Below are positions 54,674 through 63,114 of a stretch of 64,000 nucleotides of DNA, in pieces. Positions within the stretch are counted from its first letter, which is position 1; each line of letters starts with the position of its first letter. The notes under the pieces were generated by a model. The model was not told the DNA's origin. It ran no database searches and was given only the letters and a program-made list of their open reading frames with translations. A program made the translations under genes and the position numbers. This DNA comes from Roseiarcus sp963822215 (GTDB lineage Bacteria > Pseudomonadota > Alphaproteobacteria > Rhizobiales > Beijerinckiaceae). The stretch is from NCBI GenBank assembly GCA_963822215.1, contig CAWGGX010000008.1, forward strand, positions 310,001 through 374,000, given 5' to 3'.

Positions 54674-56902
54674 TCATAGACGCATGAGGTCGTTCATGCG
54701 AACGGCGAGGTCCAGCAGCATCCTCAATTCGTGCGCATTCAAGTTGAGACCTGTGATCCTTTGGATCTTATCGAGACGATACGCGACGGTTTTTTTATGC
54801 AGACGCAGACTTTGCGCGGCGGCGTATTGAGAGCAGTTCGCGGCGAAATAGGCCCGGAGCGTGTCAAGCAGCGCTTCCCGTTGCGGCGAACGCTCGTTCA
54901 GGAGCCGACCCACCTTTTCCTCCACAAATCCGCGGAAATCGGCGCCGTCGCGCATGCTCATCAGCAGACCCGCGACGCCGATTTCCTCAAACGCCAGCAG
55001 CCGCTCACCCGACCCCTGTCGCGTCACCGCAAGGGCGACGCGCGCATCTTTGCATGCGAGCGGTATGGCGTCCGCCGAGGCGATGCGGCGGCTCACGCCC
55101 AAGCTCGTCGAAACGCCAGACAGGATTCGGTCCAGGTCCTTACGCAGCCCATCAGCAACGTCACGCGGCTTCTTGTCGTCCTTGACCGCGGCGACGATGA
55201 TCAACTCGTCTCCGCGAAATGTGCAAAGTTTGACCATCCGATTGGATAGAGGGAGGCGGGTCGGAAGTTCGGCCACCGCTTGGCGCCAACTCGCTGTTTC
55301 CGGTCCCTCCGGCGAACGCGCTCCTGCGCGGCGCGTCTGCGCTTCAAAAGCACAGACCGTCACGCACATATCGCCGCTCAGATCCACCCCAAGATCCCGC
55401 ACGCGCTCATGCGCGGCGCGACGCATCGGTTCGGGCGCTTCGATGATGTCCCAAAGGAGCGAGCCCAGTTTGTCGGAAAGCGCCCTGGCTGCGGCGCGCT
55501 CCTTCATTCGGTGTATCGCTATCGTCGCGCAGACCTCTCCGAGCGCCAATTGCACGACCCCGCTTGGCGTCTCGGGACCAAACACCACGACCCAGCCGAA
55601 GTATTCCGCGACGGCGACGATGCTCTGACAATAAAACTGAAGATTCTTCGTTTCTCGAAAGATTGCGGGCGTCGCCAGGGCGCCTGTGACCTGGGATTTG
55701 ATCTCCTGGATATGGGGTTCAAATCCAAAATCTGCGGGACCGCACGCTTCGACTTCGAGGCGGCGGTCAAGAATGATGACCGGTCGCCCGAGATGCCGGG
55801 ATGCGATCTCCGCAATTTCCGACAGCGCCCCGCCCTTCAACAACAAAGCGGTTAGCGCTTCCTGCAGCGCCGTGGACATGCGGATGACTTCGAACCGGGC
55901 CTGGAGTTCCGTATGGGCAACCTCCAGTCTTCGGACCGCCGACTCTCGGAAGCTGGCGAGTCGGACATTTTCGATCGCAAGCGAAGTCAGGTTCGCGAGC
56001 GTCGCCAGTTCGGCCGTGTGCTGGGGTGTGAACTGCGACGGACGGCGTCGCCAGACTTCCAGGACGCCAATGACTTCGTTCCGGGAAAGCAGCGGGACGG
56101 CGAGAGCGGACTTCACACGCTCGGCGCGGGCGAGATCGAAGAAATCACGGCTTATAACTTCGCTCCGGATGTAGTCTTCGATCGCGCAAGGCTTGCGACT
56201 GGCGAAGACGCGCCCCGCCACGCCTTGCCCCGAGCGCATTCGCAAATTCGCCGTCTCGGACGCCAGATTGCCAACGCACCTCTGCATGATGAGCCATTCG
56301 TCCTCCTTCAGCATGATGCCGCAGATGTCGGCGCTGAGGCGAACCTTGGCCTCGTGCGTGATCTTGGTGAAGATCTCGTCGAGATCAACGCTGTTCAAGA
56401 TCCGGTTCGCGACGCGTTGAAAGACTTGGATTGCTTCCAGCTTGTCGGGGTTGCCGTGCCGGCTTTCTGAAGCGCCGAGAGCCAGATGAAGAACTTGGCA
56501 CAGACTTCGAAGAAATCGTGGCGAGAAGTCAGTCGAGCTACCCATGTCGACGGCTATGGCGACTGCTGATCCGCTGACCGGGGCCAAAACGAAGGAACCC
56601 GATCGCGCCGGAGGATCGTTGGGTCCCAGATCCTCGAACAGAGCGGCAATTGAGGGTTCGAAGCTCTCTTCGCCATCCAGCCGGTTCCAGTCGCGCCATA
56701 TGCCTGCGGAGCGTACGATGATCCGGGCGTCCACCGCGCCGAGAGCGTTGCGAAAGAGAACCCGGGCTTCAGAAAAGAGCGCGTCCTGCCCGTCCTCGGC
56801 GGCGCGCGTCAGCAGCGCGATCGCCTCTTGCAGGAGGTGGACCTCCTGGGGCTTCGGTTTGTCATCCGGCAAGATATGGACGGCCGAGGCTCCTGCGGCC
56901 AT
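54674..56902 (-). CDS. GAF and PucR-type transcriptional regulator of the BMC locus
   Basis: 742 residues. A GAF domain lies at about 170-310, with LSADICGIMLKEDEW, RSGQGVAGRVFASRKPCAIE and VIGVLEVWRRRPSQFTP. A second sensory segment lies at about 340-460. The last 60 residues are a PucR-type HTH (SQYAAAQSLRLHKKTVAYRL). It is encoded downstream of the BMC operon on the same strand with about 150 bases between. Because it adjoins only BMC genes and a convergent hydrolase, it is the likely BMC regulator, which is inference. Confidence 0.85.
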   Translation of the reverse strand: MAAGASAVHILPDDKPKPQEVHLLQEAIALLTRAAEDGQDALFSEARVLFRNALGAVDARIIVRSAGIWRDWNRLDGEESFEPSIAALFEDLGPNDPPARSGSFVLAPVSGSAVAIAVDMGSSTDFSPRFLRSLCQVLHLALGASESRHGNPDKLEAIQVFQRVANRILNSVDLDEIFTKITHEAKVRLSADICGIMLKEDEWLIMQRCVGNLASETANLRMRSGQGVAGRVFASRKPCAIEDYIRSEVISRDFFDLARAERVKSALAVPLLSRNEVIGVLEVWRRRPSQFTPQHTAELATLANLTSLAIENVRLASFRESAVRRLEVAHTELQARFEVIRMSTALQEALTALLLKGGALSEIAEIASRHLGRPVIILDRRLEVEACGPADFGFEPHIQEIKSQVTGALATPAIFRETKNLQFYCQSIVAVAEYFGWVVVFGPETPSGVVQLALGEVCATIAIHRMKERAAARALSDKLGSLLWDIIEAPEPMRRAAHERVRDLGVDLSGDMCVTVCAFEAQTRRAGARSPEGPETASWRQAVAELPTRLPLSNRMVKLCTFRGDELIIVAAVKDDKKPRDVADGLRKDLDRILSGVSTSLGVSRRIASADAIPLACKDARVALAVTRQGSGERLLAFEEIGVAGLLMSMRDGADFRGFVEEKVGRLLNERSPQREALLDTLRAYFAANCSQYAAAQSLRLHKKTVAYRLDKIQRITGLNLNAHELRMLLDLAVRMNDLMRL

Positions 56903-57052
56903 CGCGTTCCTCCCTTCCAGTCGTGAGGCGGCTCAATTCCTTGGCGAGACCCACAAGACCCCGCCCAAGCTGCTCTCGCAACGAACGCCTAGAATGTGCA
57001 TTGGCGGAACGGCGGGCGCAAGCGGGCGCATCCGAGCGCGTCCGCGGGACCA

Positions 57053-58102
57053 TCACCGCCGCAGATCGATCACGGCCTTCAGAATCTTCTGCGCCTTCAG
57101 CCTGCGATAGCCTTCGACGGCCTGTTCAAGCGCAAGCCGCTCCTGCACCACGACGGTCGGGTCGAGAACCCCGGAGCGAATGAGCGCAAACAAGCGGGAC
57201 CGAAGTCGAATCGCGTCTCCGATCGCGAACGAGACCGTGATCTCCTCCGAAAAACATCGCGCGAGTGGAAATGGCCATTGCGCAGCAGAATGAGCCCCGA
57301 CTGAGACGACCCGCCCTCGCTTCCGCACGAGGCCGAGGGCGTCCGTGAGGGTCGTCGGGGCTCCCACGGCCTCGATCACGACATCGGCGCCGTCTCCTTC
57401 GGTCAGTCTCCCGATCAGGTCGCGCGCAGCGTTCGGGTCGGCAGGCGTCGCGCCGTTCGCGCGTGCGAACGCGCGTCGCGCCTCGTTCGGTTCGATGACG
57501 ACGACAGCGCTGGCGCCGGCCGCCTGCGCGGCGAGACTCGCAAGCTGCCCGACAGCGCCGCCGCCGATGACGGCGACGCTCTCGCCGGGTTCGAGCCGCG
57601 ACCGCTCGATCGCCGCCCAGGCCGTCGCAAGATTGTCGCTGACAAGGATCGCCGCTTCGTCGCTGACCCCGCTGGGAATCTTCGCCAGCGTGGTGTCGGC
57701 GAACGGCGCGCGCACGATTTCGGCCTGCGCGCCGGAGAGGGCGGGGCCGAACGATTCCCCCGTACCGAAGAAGGCCCGGTCGGCGCACTCCCAGTGATCT
57801 CCCCTCGCGCACCAGCGGCAATGGCCGCAGGCCGTAAAATCGGAAGCGACGACGTGGTCGCCAACCTTGACGCCCGTGACGCCGGGCCCAATCGCAATCA
57901 CGTCGCCGACGAATTCATGGCCGATGACGGCGCCGCGCTCAACGCCCTCGAAATGACCGGCGACGACATGAAGATCGGTCCCGCATATGCCCGCCATCGT
58001 GACACGAATGAGCGCGTCGGTCGGGCCGACGAGTTCGGGCGCTGGGACTTCCCGCAGGGCCACCTCGCCAGGTCCGTCGAGGACGATCGCCAGCATGTTC
58101 AT
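57053..58102 (-). CDS. Zinc-dependent alcohol dehydrogenase (MDR family), BMC operon
   Basis: 349 residues from the ATG at 58102, which overlaps the preceding stop as ATGA. Zn motifs are GICGTDLH, IGHEFVGDV and the structural site CGHCRWCARGDHWEC. The cofactor motif is VIGGGAVGQLASLAA with VVIEPNEARR, favouring NAD. In a metabolosome it would reduce an aldehyde and regenerate NAD, or oxidise an alcohol to feed the aldehyde dehydrogenase. It is the last enzyme gene of the BMC operon. Confidence 0.88.
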   Translation of the reverse strand: MNMLAIVLDGPGEVALREVPAPELVGPTDALIRVTMAGICGTDLHVVAGHFEGVERGAVIGHEFVGDVIAIGPGVTGVKVGDHVVASDFTACGHCRWCARGDHWECADRAFFGTGESFGPALSGAQAEIVRAPFADTTLAKIPSGVSDEAAILVSDNLATAWAAIERSRLEPGESVAVIGGGAVGQLASLAAQAAGASAVVVIEPNEARRAFARANGATPADPNAARDLIGRLTEGDGADVVIEAVGAPTTLTDALGLVRKRGRVVSVGAHSAAQWPFPLARCFSEEITVSFAIGDAIRLRSRLFALIRSGVLDPTVVVQERLALEQAVEGYRRLKAQKILKAVIDLRR

Positions 58103-59355
58103 CCCAGTTCCCGCACGCGCGCCGCGATGCTCGACGCGGCGCGGGCGAGCGCGGCTTTCTCGGCGGCCGTTAGCGGCAGCGTGACGATCTCGCGCACGCC
58201 GGTCCGGCAAAGCCGAACGGGCAAACCGAGGCGCGTGTCCTCGACGCCATAGGCGCCGCCGGATTGGACGCAGGCCGATTGCACTCGGTCGGATTCCCGC
58301 GCCATGTCGACGACCATGGCCGCCGCGGATTCGGCGGGCGCGAAATAGGCGCTGCCCTTCTGCAGCAGTTTCACGACCTCCGCGCCCGAGTCGCGGGCGC
58401 GTTCGACGATCGCGCTGATCTGGTCAGCCGGAAGCAGCGTCTCCAGCGGCGTCCCATTGACGGTCGCTTGGCTGAGCGGAATCACCATCTCAGGACCATG
58501 GCTGCCGAGCGCGATCGCCCTCACGTCCTGCGGCCGCGCCACACCGGTCAAGGCGATGAGCGACCGGAACCTGGCGCTGTCCAGCACGCCTGCCATCCCG
58601 ACAACGCGTTGCGGTGGAAAGCCCGTCATTTTCGCCGCGATATGCGTCATTTCTTCGAGCGGATTGGTCACCACGACGACGACGCTGGAAGGGGCGTATT
58701 GGCGAATGGCCTCGGCGATTCCCGAGATGATCGCCGCATTCACCCCGGTGAGATCCGTGCGGCTCATGCCCGGCTGACGTGGGCGCCCGGCGGTGACGAC
58801 GATGTAGTCCGCCCCGGCGATCGCGGACAGGTCCGCGCCGCCTTCGATCCGAGTCGTGAAGCCGCGCAGCGACGCGCTGTGCCACATGTCGAGAGCCAAG
58901 CCTGCGGCGAGACCAGGGACAATGTCGACGAGGCCGATTCGCGCAAACAGCGAGGTCTCGGCGAGGCGCAGCGCCGTCATTGCGCCGACATGGCCGGCGC
59001 CAATGACCGCGGCGATCGGACGTGGGTCGGCGGCGCTGACCACGGCTTCGCGATCAGGCTGCAACGCGGGTGATATGGATGCGCCACGGCGGTAAAGCGC
59101 GCCGGACTGCGTCGCTGGCAGGCCCTTCGGCGCAAACGGCTCTTGAACCTTCGCCGCTGGAGCCGCCCGGACGGCCTTCGCCGCAGAGCCTGAGGACATC
59201 GTGCTCGAGGCTTTCGGAGACGCCTGCACGGATCGCTCTATCTTTACGCCGAGTTCCTTCGCCCGATCCGCTGCGAGCGGCGTCACGATATCCCTGACGG
59301 CAATGACGAGGGCGCCGCGGGCCTTCTCCACGTCGGCCGCAGTAATTACCGTCAT
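58099..59355 (-). CDS. Malate/lactate dehydrogenase-like enzyme with EutQ-like N-terminal extension
   Basis: 418 residues. Residues 1-45 (TVITAADVEKARGALVIAVR then IVTPLAADRAKELGVKIER) resemble the start of EutQ, and an Ala/Pro/Ser-rich linker spans about 46-105. The remaining ~310 residues are a malate-type dehydrogenase: IGAGHVGAMTALRLAET, RPRQPGMSRTDLTGVN, TNPLEEMTHIAAKM, GMAGVLDSARFR and the catalytic His in GSHGPEMVIPLSQ. The arginine pattern is malate-like. The extension may be a microcompartment targeting module. It overlaps both neighbours by four bases. Confidence 0.85.
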   Translation of the reverse strand: MTVITAADVEKARGALVIAVRDIVTPLAADRAKELGVKIERSVQASPKASSTMSSGSAAKAVRAAPAAKVQEPFAPKGLPATQSGALYRRGASISPALQPDREAVVSAADPRPIAAVIGAGHVGAMTALRLAETSLFARIGLVDIVPGLAAGLALDMWHSASLRGFTTRIEGGADLSAIAGADYIVVTAGRPRQPGMSRTDLTGVNAAIISGIAEAIRQYAPSSVVVVVTNPLEEMTHIAAKMTGFPPQRVVGMAGVLDSARFRSLIALTGVARPQDVRAIALGSHGPEMVIPLSQATVNGTPLETLLPADQISAIVERARDSGAEVVKLLQKGSAYFAPAESAAAMVVDMARESDRVQSACVQSGGAYGVEDTRLGLPVRLCRTGVREIVTLPLTAAEKAALARAASSIAARVRELG

Positions 59356-59969
59356 TCGCGGCCTCCGTATTGCTCAAGCGATGCGATGGCCGATTTCGCC
59401 GCCGCCTGCACTTCGCTTTCCGTGCCCGAGACGAACAGGCGTCCGAAACGGCCGACCGCCCTCACCTCGATCAGGCTGATGTTCGCCGCTTTCTCCGCTT
59501 CGTTCGCCGCAAGGGTCACGTAAGCGGCCGGCGTCGCTTCGAGGACAAACAGGCTCGACCGAGGCAGCAGGAGGTTGCCTTTCCGCCATTTGTTGATGAG
59601 CTGAGCTTGATACGGATTGACGTTGGTCACGAACTGGGACGAAGCGATCTTCGGTCGGAGCCTGTCTTCCTCCTTGAGGCCGAGATATTCGAGGACCGCC
59701 TCTCCCGCGGCCTTCACTTCGGCGGGGGTGCGGGAATGGATCTCGAGGAGGCCGAACTCGCGCTCGACGATCTGGAGCGCAGGCCGCACGTCGGCCGCCT
59801 TCAAAGCGACGTCTGCGCACCGGAAAATTTCATTGCCTGGCGCCACTTCGATGAACAGTTCCGACATTCCGGCGATCGGCACGTCGCCCTGGCACGTCGA
59901 AGCGACGTGCGCCGCAGACTGGGGCTGCATGCTGTCGATGAAGGCGTAGGTGCGAAGCTGAAAATCCAT
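59352..59969 (-). CDS. BMC-T shell protein (tandem BMC domains)
   Basis: 205 residues with two BMC folds. The first is about 1-95 (DVALKAADVRPALQIVEREF then EVKAAGEAVLEYLGL). The second is about 110-200 (LFVLEATPAAYVTLAANEAE, KAANISLIEVRAVGRFGRLF). Tandem-domain trimers form pseudo-hexameric shell tiles, some gated or with metal clusters. The gene is 3 bases after the EutJ-like gene and overlaps the dehydrogenase by four. Confidence 0.85.
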   Translation of the reverse strand: MDFQLRTYAFIDSMQPQSAAHVASTCQGDVPIAGMSELFIEVAPGNEIFRCADVALKAADVRPALQIVEREFGLLEIHSRTPAEVKAAGEAVLEYLGLKEEDRLRPKIASSQFVTNVNPYQAQLINKWRKGNLLLPRSSLFVLEATPAAYVTLAANEAEKAANISLIEVRAVGRFGRLFVSGTESEVQAAAKSAIASLEQYGGRE

Positions 59970-59972
59970 GCG

Positions 59973-60809
59973 TCAACTCATGGCGATGCCGAAAGGGGTG
60001 ACCAATTCCGAATGCGGATAGCCGACAGCGCGGACGCCGAGGTAATCGCCGACGATCTTGGGCGCGCCTGGGACGCGTATGGCTCCGCCGACGAGATGCA
60101 CGGTTTCGACCCGTCTCGGTCCGGCCTGTTTGCCGATTGACGAGGCGATACGCTCGATCCCCGGAAGCAGGATTTCCGAGAGCCCCGGCTCGCCTTCGCG
60201 TTTGCGCCGTTCGGCCTCTTCGACGGACACGCCAAGCGCGCCGGCGATAATCAGGTCCAAGTGGCGCCCTCCGCCCGGCGCGTCGCTCAGAGACACGATG
60301 TTTCCGTTCTCGACAACGCCGACGCCCGTCGACCCGCCGCCGACGTCGACGATGGCCCCGTCTCGGATCTGGAGCAAAGCCTGTGCGGCGGAGACCTCGT
60401 CAACGAGGCGCCGGCAAGTCACTCCGGCGTTTTCCAGAACATACCGGCAGGCTCTCGCCTCAGCTTCGGCGACACCTGGCGGAAAAGCGCTTGCAGCGGC
60501 GGCGACGTCTTCGCCGAGGGCTTTCGCAGCCTCGGCCGCGAGCGCCCGCACCGCTGCGACTGCCTCGGCAAAATTCACCACGACGCCGTCACGCACCGCC
60601 TCGCAAGGCAGAAAATTCCTGTAAATGGGGCGCCGGTCGGCGTCGATCGCGGTGACGACAATGGTGGCCGTGCCGAGATCGACGCCGAAGGACAACGGCC
60701 CGCGCCGCTCCGTGGAAGGGGTTCTCAGCCGCGCAAAGGCGGCCCGGAGGAACGCGTGGACGTCGCGGCCGCTCGGTGCGCGCAACTCCCCCACGGAGGC
60801 CCGGCTCAT
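59973..60809 (-). CDS. eutJ: EutJ-like Hsp70/actin-fold ATPase
   Basis: 278 residues from the ATG at 60809, overlapping the aldehyde dehydrogenase stop as ATGA. Actin/Hsp70-fold phosphate motifs are LSFGVDLGTATIVVTAID, AIVDVGGGSTGVGVVENG and VHLVGGAIRVPGAPKIVGDY. EutJ proteins accompany ethanolamine and other microcompartments, with a proposed chaperone role that is not proven. Length and layout match EutJ. The symbol denotes family resemblance, not ethanolamine use. Confidence 0.87.
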   Translation of the reverse strand: MSRASVGELRAPSGRDVHAFLRAAFARLRTPSTERRGPLSFGVDLGTATIVVTAIDADRRPIYRNFLPCEAVRDGVVVNFAEAVAAVRALAAEAAKALGEDVAAAASAFPPGVAEAEARACRYVLENAGVTCRRLVDEVSAAQALLQIRDGAIVDVGGGSTGVGVVENGNIVSLSDAPGGGRHLDLIIAGALGVSVEEAERRKREGEPGLSEILLPGIERIASSIGKQAGPRRVETVHLVGGAIRVPGAPKIVGDYLGVRAVGYPHSELVTPFGIAMS

Positions 60810-62203
60810 AGGCCCATGGTCTGCGAATAGATGGAACGCCACGGCCTCGCCTCGTGCGCAACGCGCTTGATGTTGATCAGATGCAGCGGGGTCACGTTGT
60901 CGGAGACGATCGAACCGCTCCACGTGCCGGTTCCCAGCATGAACGAGGGATCCGTCGCGCAACTGAAGCCCATGCCGCCAAACAGCGTGGGCGTATTGAT
61001 GACGATCCGGCCCGCAGGGAGCGCGGAGAATGCGCTGATCACGTCGTCGGACTCGCAATGGAGGCCGAGCGTGTGCCCCTGACCTCCAAATTCAAGGACT
61101 TCCCGACATCTCCTGAAGCCCGCTTCGGCGTCCGGGGTGCGGTAGAACGACAGGACGGGACCTAGAATTTCACGCGACAGCGGCGCGCTCGGGCCGACCG
61201 CCGCGAGCACGGCGCCCAGCACCTTGCAATCGGAAGGGGCGGCGATCCCGCTCCGCCGCGCGAGTTCCTTCGCGGACAGACCCACAGCCTCGGGCCGAAG
61301 CTCGCCGCGCTCGGTAAAGATGACAGCCGCCAGCCGTTCCTGCTCTTCAGGTTCGAGGAAGCGAACGCCCTGCGCGGCGAAGGCGGCGAGCGCGGCATCG
61401 GCGATGGGCTCGTCGAGAACGATCGATTGTTCCGCCACGCAAGCGGTTCCGTTGTCGAACGCCTTCGAGGTGATCGCCATGAGCGCGGCTTCGCGCACGT
61501 CTTTGACGGAACGGTGGATGTAAACGGGCACATTGCCGGCGCCGACCGCAAGCGTCGGCTTCCCGCTCGAATAGGCGGCCCTGACCATCCCCGCGCCGCC
61601 AGTCGCCATCACCAGGGCGACGTCCCGGTGGCGCATAAGCTCGGCAGTCGCCTCCAGGGTCACTCGGGAGAGACAAGAGATGAGGCCACGCGGCGCGCCC
61701 GCCCGTTCCGCAGCCTCGGCCATGACCTCAGACGCGCGCACGCAGCATCGGACAGCTCGTGGATGGGGCGCGCAGACAATCGCATTTGCCGATTTCACCG
61801 CCGCCATGCATTTGAACAGCACTGTCGACGTCGGATTGGTCACCGGGATGATCCCGGCGATGACGCCCATCGGCGAGCCCACCGCCATCATACGCTGGCG
61901 CTCGTCGACCCAGAGAACCCCGACCGTGCGCATCGGCAGGATCGAGGCGGCGACAAAGATCGTATTGTACTTATTCTTGACGATCTTGTCCTCGTAGACC
62001 CCGTATCCAGTCTCGTCGACCGCAAGTCGGGCGAGTTCCTCGGCTGCGGCGGTGCCGGCGGCCGCCATCGCACGCACGATCGCGTCGACGTCTTCCTGGG
62101 TCGCGCCGTCGAAGGCTTCAAACGCCCTTCGGGCGTCCCTTGCCTTGCCGCGCGCTTCGGCGAGCGCAGACAGGTCCAGGTCGAACTCAGCGGGATCGCT
62201 CAT
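60806..62203 (-). CDS. CoA-acylating-type aldehyde dehydrogenase, BMC core enzyme
   Basis: 465 residues. The ALDH fold shows VIAGIIPVTNPTSTVLFKCM, ATGGAGMVRAAYSSGKP and the catalytic Cys in AFDNGTACVAEQSIV, as in EutE, PduP and SauS. It would turn an aldehyde plus CoA and NAD into acyl-CoA and NADH. Residues about 8-30 form an Ala/Arg-rich amphipathic helix that could be an encapsulation peptide. It is the third gene of the BMC operon. Substrate is unknown. Confidence 0.9.
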   Translation of the reverse strand: MSDPAEFDLDLSALAEARGKARDARRAFEAFDGATQEDVDAIVRAMAAAGTAAAEELARLAVDETGYGVYEDKIVKNKYNTIFVAASILPMRTVGVLWVDERQRMMAVGSPMGVIAGIIPVTNPTSTVLFKCMAAVKSANAIVCAPHPRAVRCCVRASEVMAEAAERAGAPRGLISCLSRVTLEATAELMRHRDVALVMATGGAGMVRAAYSSGKPTLAVGAGNVPVYIHRSVKDVREAALMAITSKAFDNGTACVAEQSIVLDEPIADAALAAFAAQGVRFLEPEEQERLAAVIFTERGELRPEAVGLSAKELARRSGIAAPSDCKVLGAVLAAVGPSAPLSREILGPVLSFYRTPDAEAGFRRCREVLEFGGQGHTLGLHCESDDVISAFSALPAGRIVINTPTLFGGMGFSCATDPSFMLGTGTWSGSIVSDNVTPLHLINIKRVAHEARPWRSIYSQTMGL

Positions 62204-62257
62204 GCCTCAACACCCAGATTCGCAGCGAGGGACAAGCCCCCCAACAGGAACCGCGCG

Positions 62258-62557
62258 CTAGAGCTTTCCGAGGATGCCTTCGACGTCTTCGTGCGGACGC
62301 GGAATGACGTGAACGGAAATGACCTCGCCCACCTTTCCGGCGGCCGCGGCGCCGGCGTCGGTCGCGGCCTTGACCGCGCCTACGTCTCCCCGGACCATCA
62401 CGGTCACCAAACCGCCTCCGATCTGTTCCCTGCCGATCAGTCGCACGTTGGCGGCCTTGACCATCGCGTCCGCCGCCTCGATTGCGCCGACGAGCCCCTT
62501 CGTCTCGATCAGGCCAAGCGCGCCTCGAGGCGTTCCTGGGGAAGAGTTGTCAGCCAT
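62258..62557 (-). CDS. BMC-H hexameric shell protein
   Basis: 99 residues matching PduA/EutM/CcmK: ALGLIETKGLVGAIEAADAM, VRLIGREQIGGGLVTVMVRG, GDVGAVKAATDAGAAAA and ISVHVIPRPHEDVEGIL. The pore loop is glycine-rich (EQIGGGLVT). Hexamers tile the facets of the shell. It lies 39 bases after the BMC-P gene. Confidence 0.95.
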   Translation of the reverse strand: MADNSSPGTPRGALGLIETKGLVGAIEAADAMVKAANVRLIGREQIGGGLVTVMVRGDVGAVKAATDAGAAAAGKVGEVISVHVIPRPHEDVEGILGKL

Positions 62558-62596
62558 TTCGATCTCCTTTCCGGAATGTCAGTTTGGGCGCCCCGA

Positions 62597-62893
62597 TCAG
62601 GCCTTGGAGTAGAGCGTTCGATCGCCGAGTCGAACGGTGTCGACGACCGCAACGATCGCGGCGTCCGTCGGCGCGGCTTCGGTTCCCGGGGCGATCCGGG
62701 CGGCGCTACCCTTTGTCACAAGCACGACCTCGCCCTCGCCGGAGCCAGCAAGATCGATCGCGACGTAGGAGGTCTTCGCAGTCTTGGGATCCTGGCCCTC
62801 GCTCAAGGGAGACACCAGGAGCAGCTTGAATGAGTTGAGTCCGGACGTCTTGATTGTGGAGACGACGTTGCCGACCACTCTCCCGAGTTCCAT
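62597..62893 (-). CDS. BMC-P pentameric vertex protein (EutN/CcmL)
   Basis: 98 residues: MELGRVVGNVVSTIKTSGLN, FKLLLVSPLS, VAIDLAGSGEGEVVLVTKGS and AIVAVVDTVRL. These are the EutN/CcmL signatures. Pentamers cap the vertices of the shell. It is the first visible gene of the operon, so the main promoter is expected at 62894..63114. Confidence 0.93.
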   Translation of the reverse strand: MELGRVVGNVVSTIKTSGLNSFKLLLVSPLSEGQDPKTAKTSYVAIDLAGSGEGEVVLVTKGSAARIAPGTEAAPTDAAIVAVVDTVRLGDRTLYSKA

Positions 62894-63114
62894 GGCGCTC
62901 GCTCCCGGCCATTTGTTCTCGCCCCGACGAGCGTGAATTGCCGGGATGATAGGAGCCGCCCGCTGATGCGGTCATTTGACCTGGGGGACAAAACGCCCAC
63001 CCTCGTTTTGTCTCCCAGGGACATGGCGCTCCGGAGCGCGGCCGGTCGATGATTGCGCATTCCTCAGATGGGCGACACACAACGAGTGCCTGACGAGGGA
63101 GGGAGAAGCGACCC
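62894..63114. promoter_or_regulatory. Divergent promoter region of the BMC operon
   Basis: 221 bases between the BMC-P start and a divergent gene at 63115. It should hold the BMC promoter and an operator for the PucR-type regulator. The gene at 63115 has a GAGGGAGGGAGAAG ribosome binding site. No clear palindrome was fixed. Confidence 0.5.
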
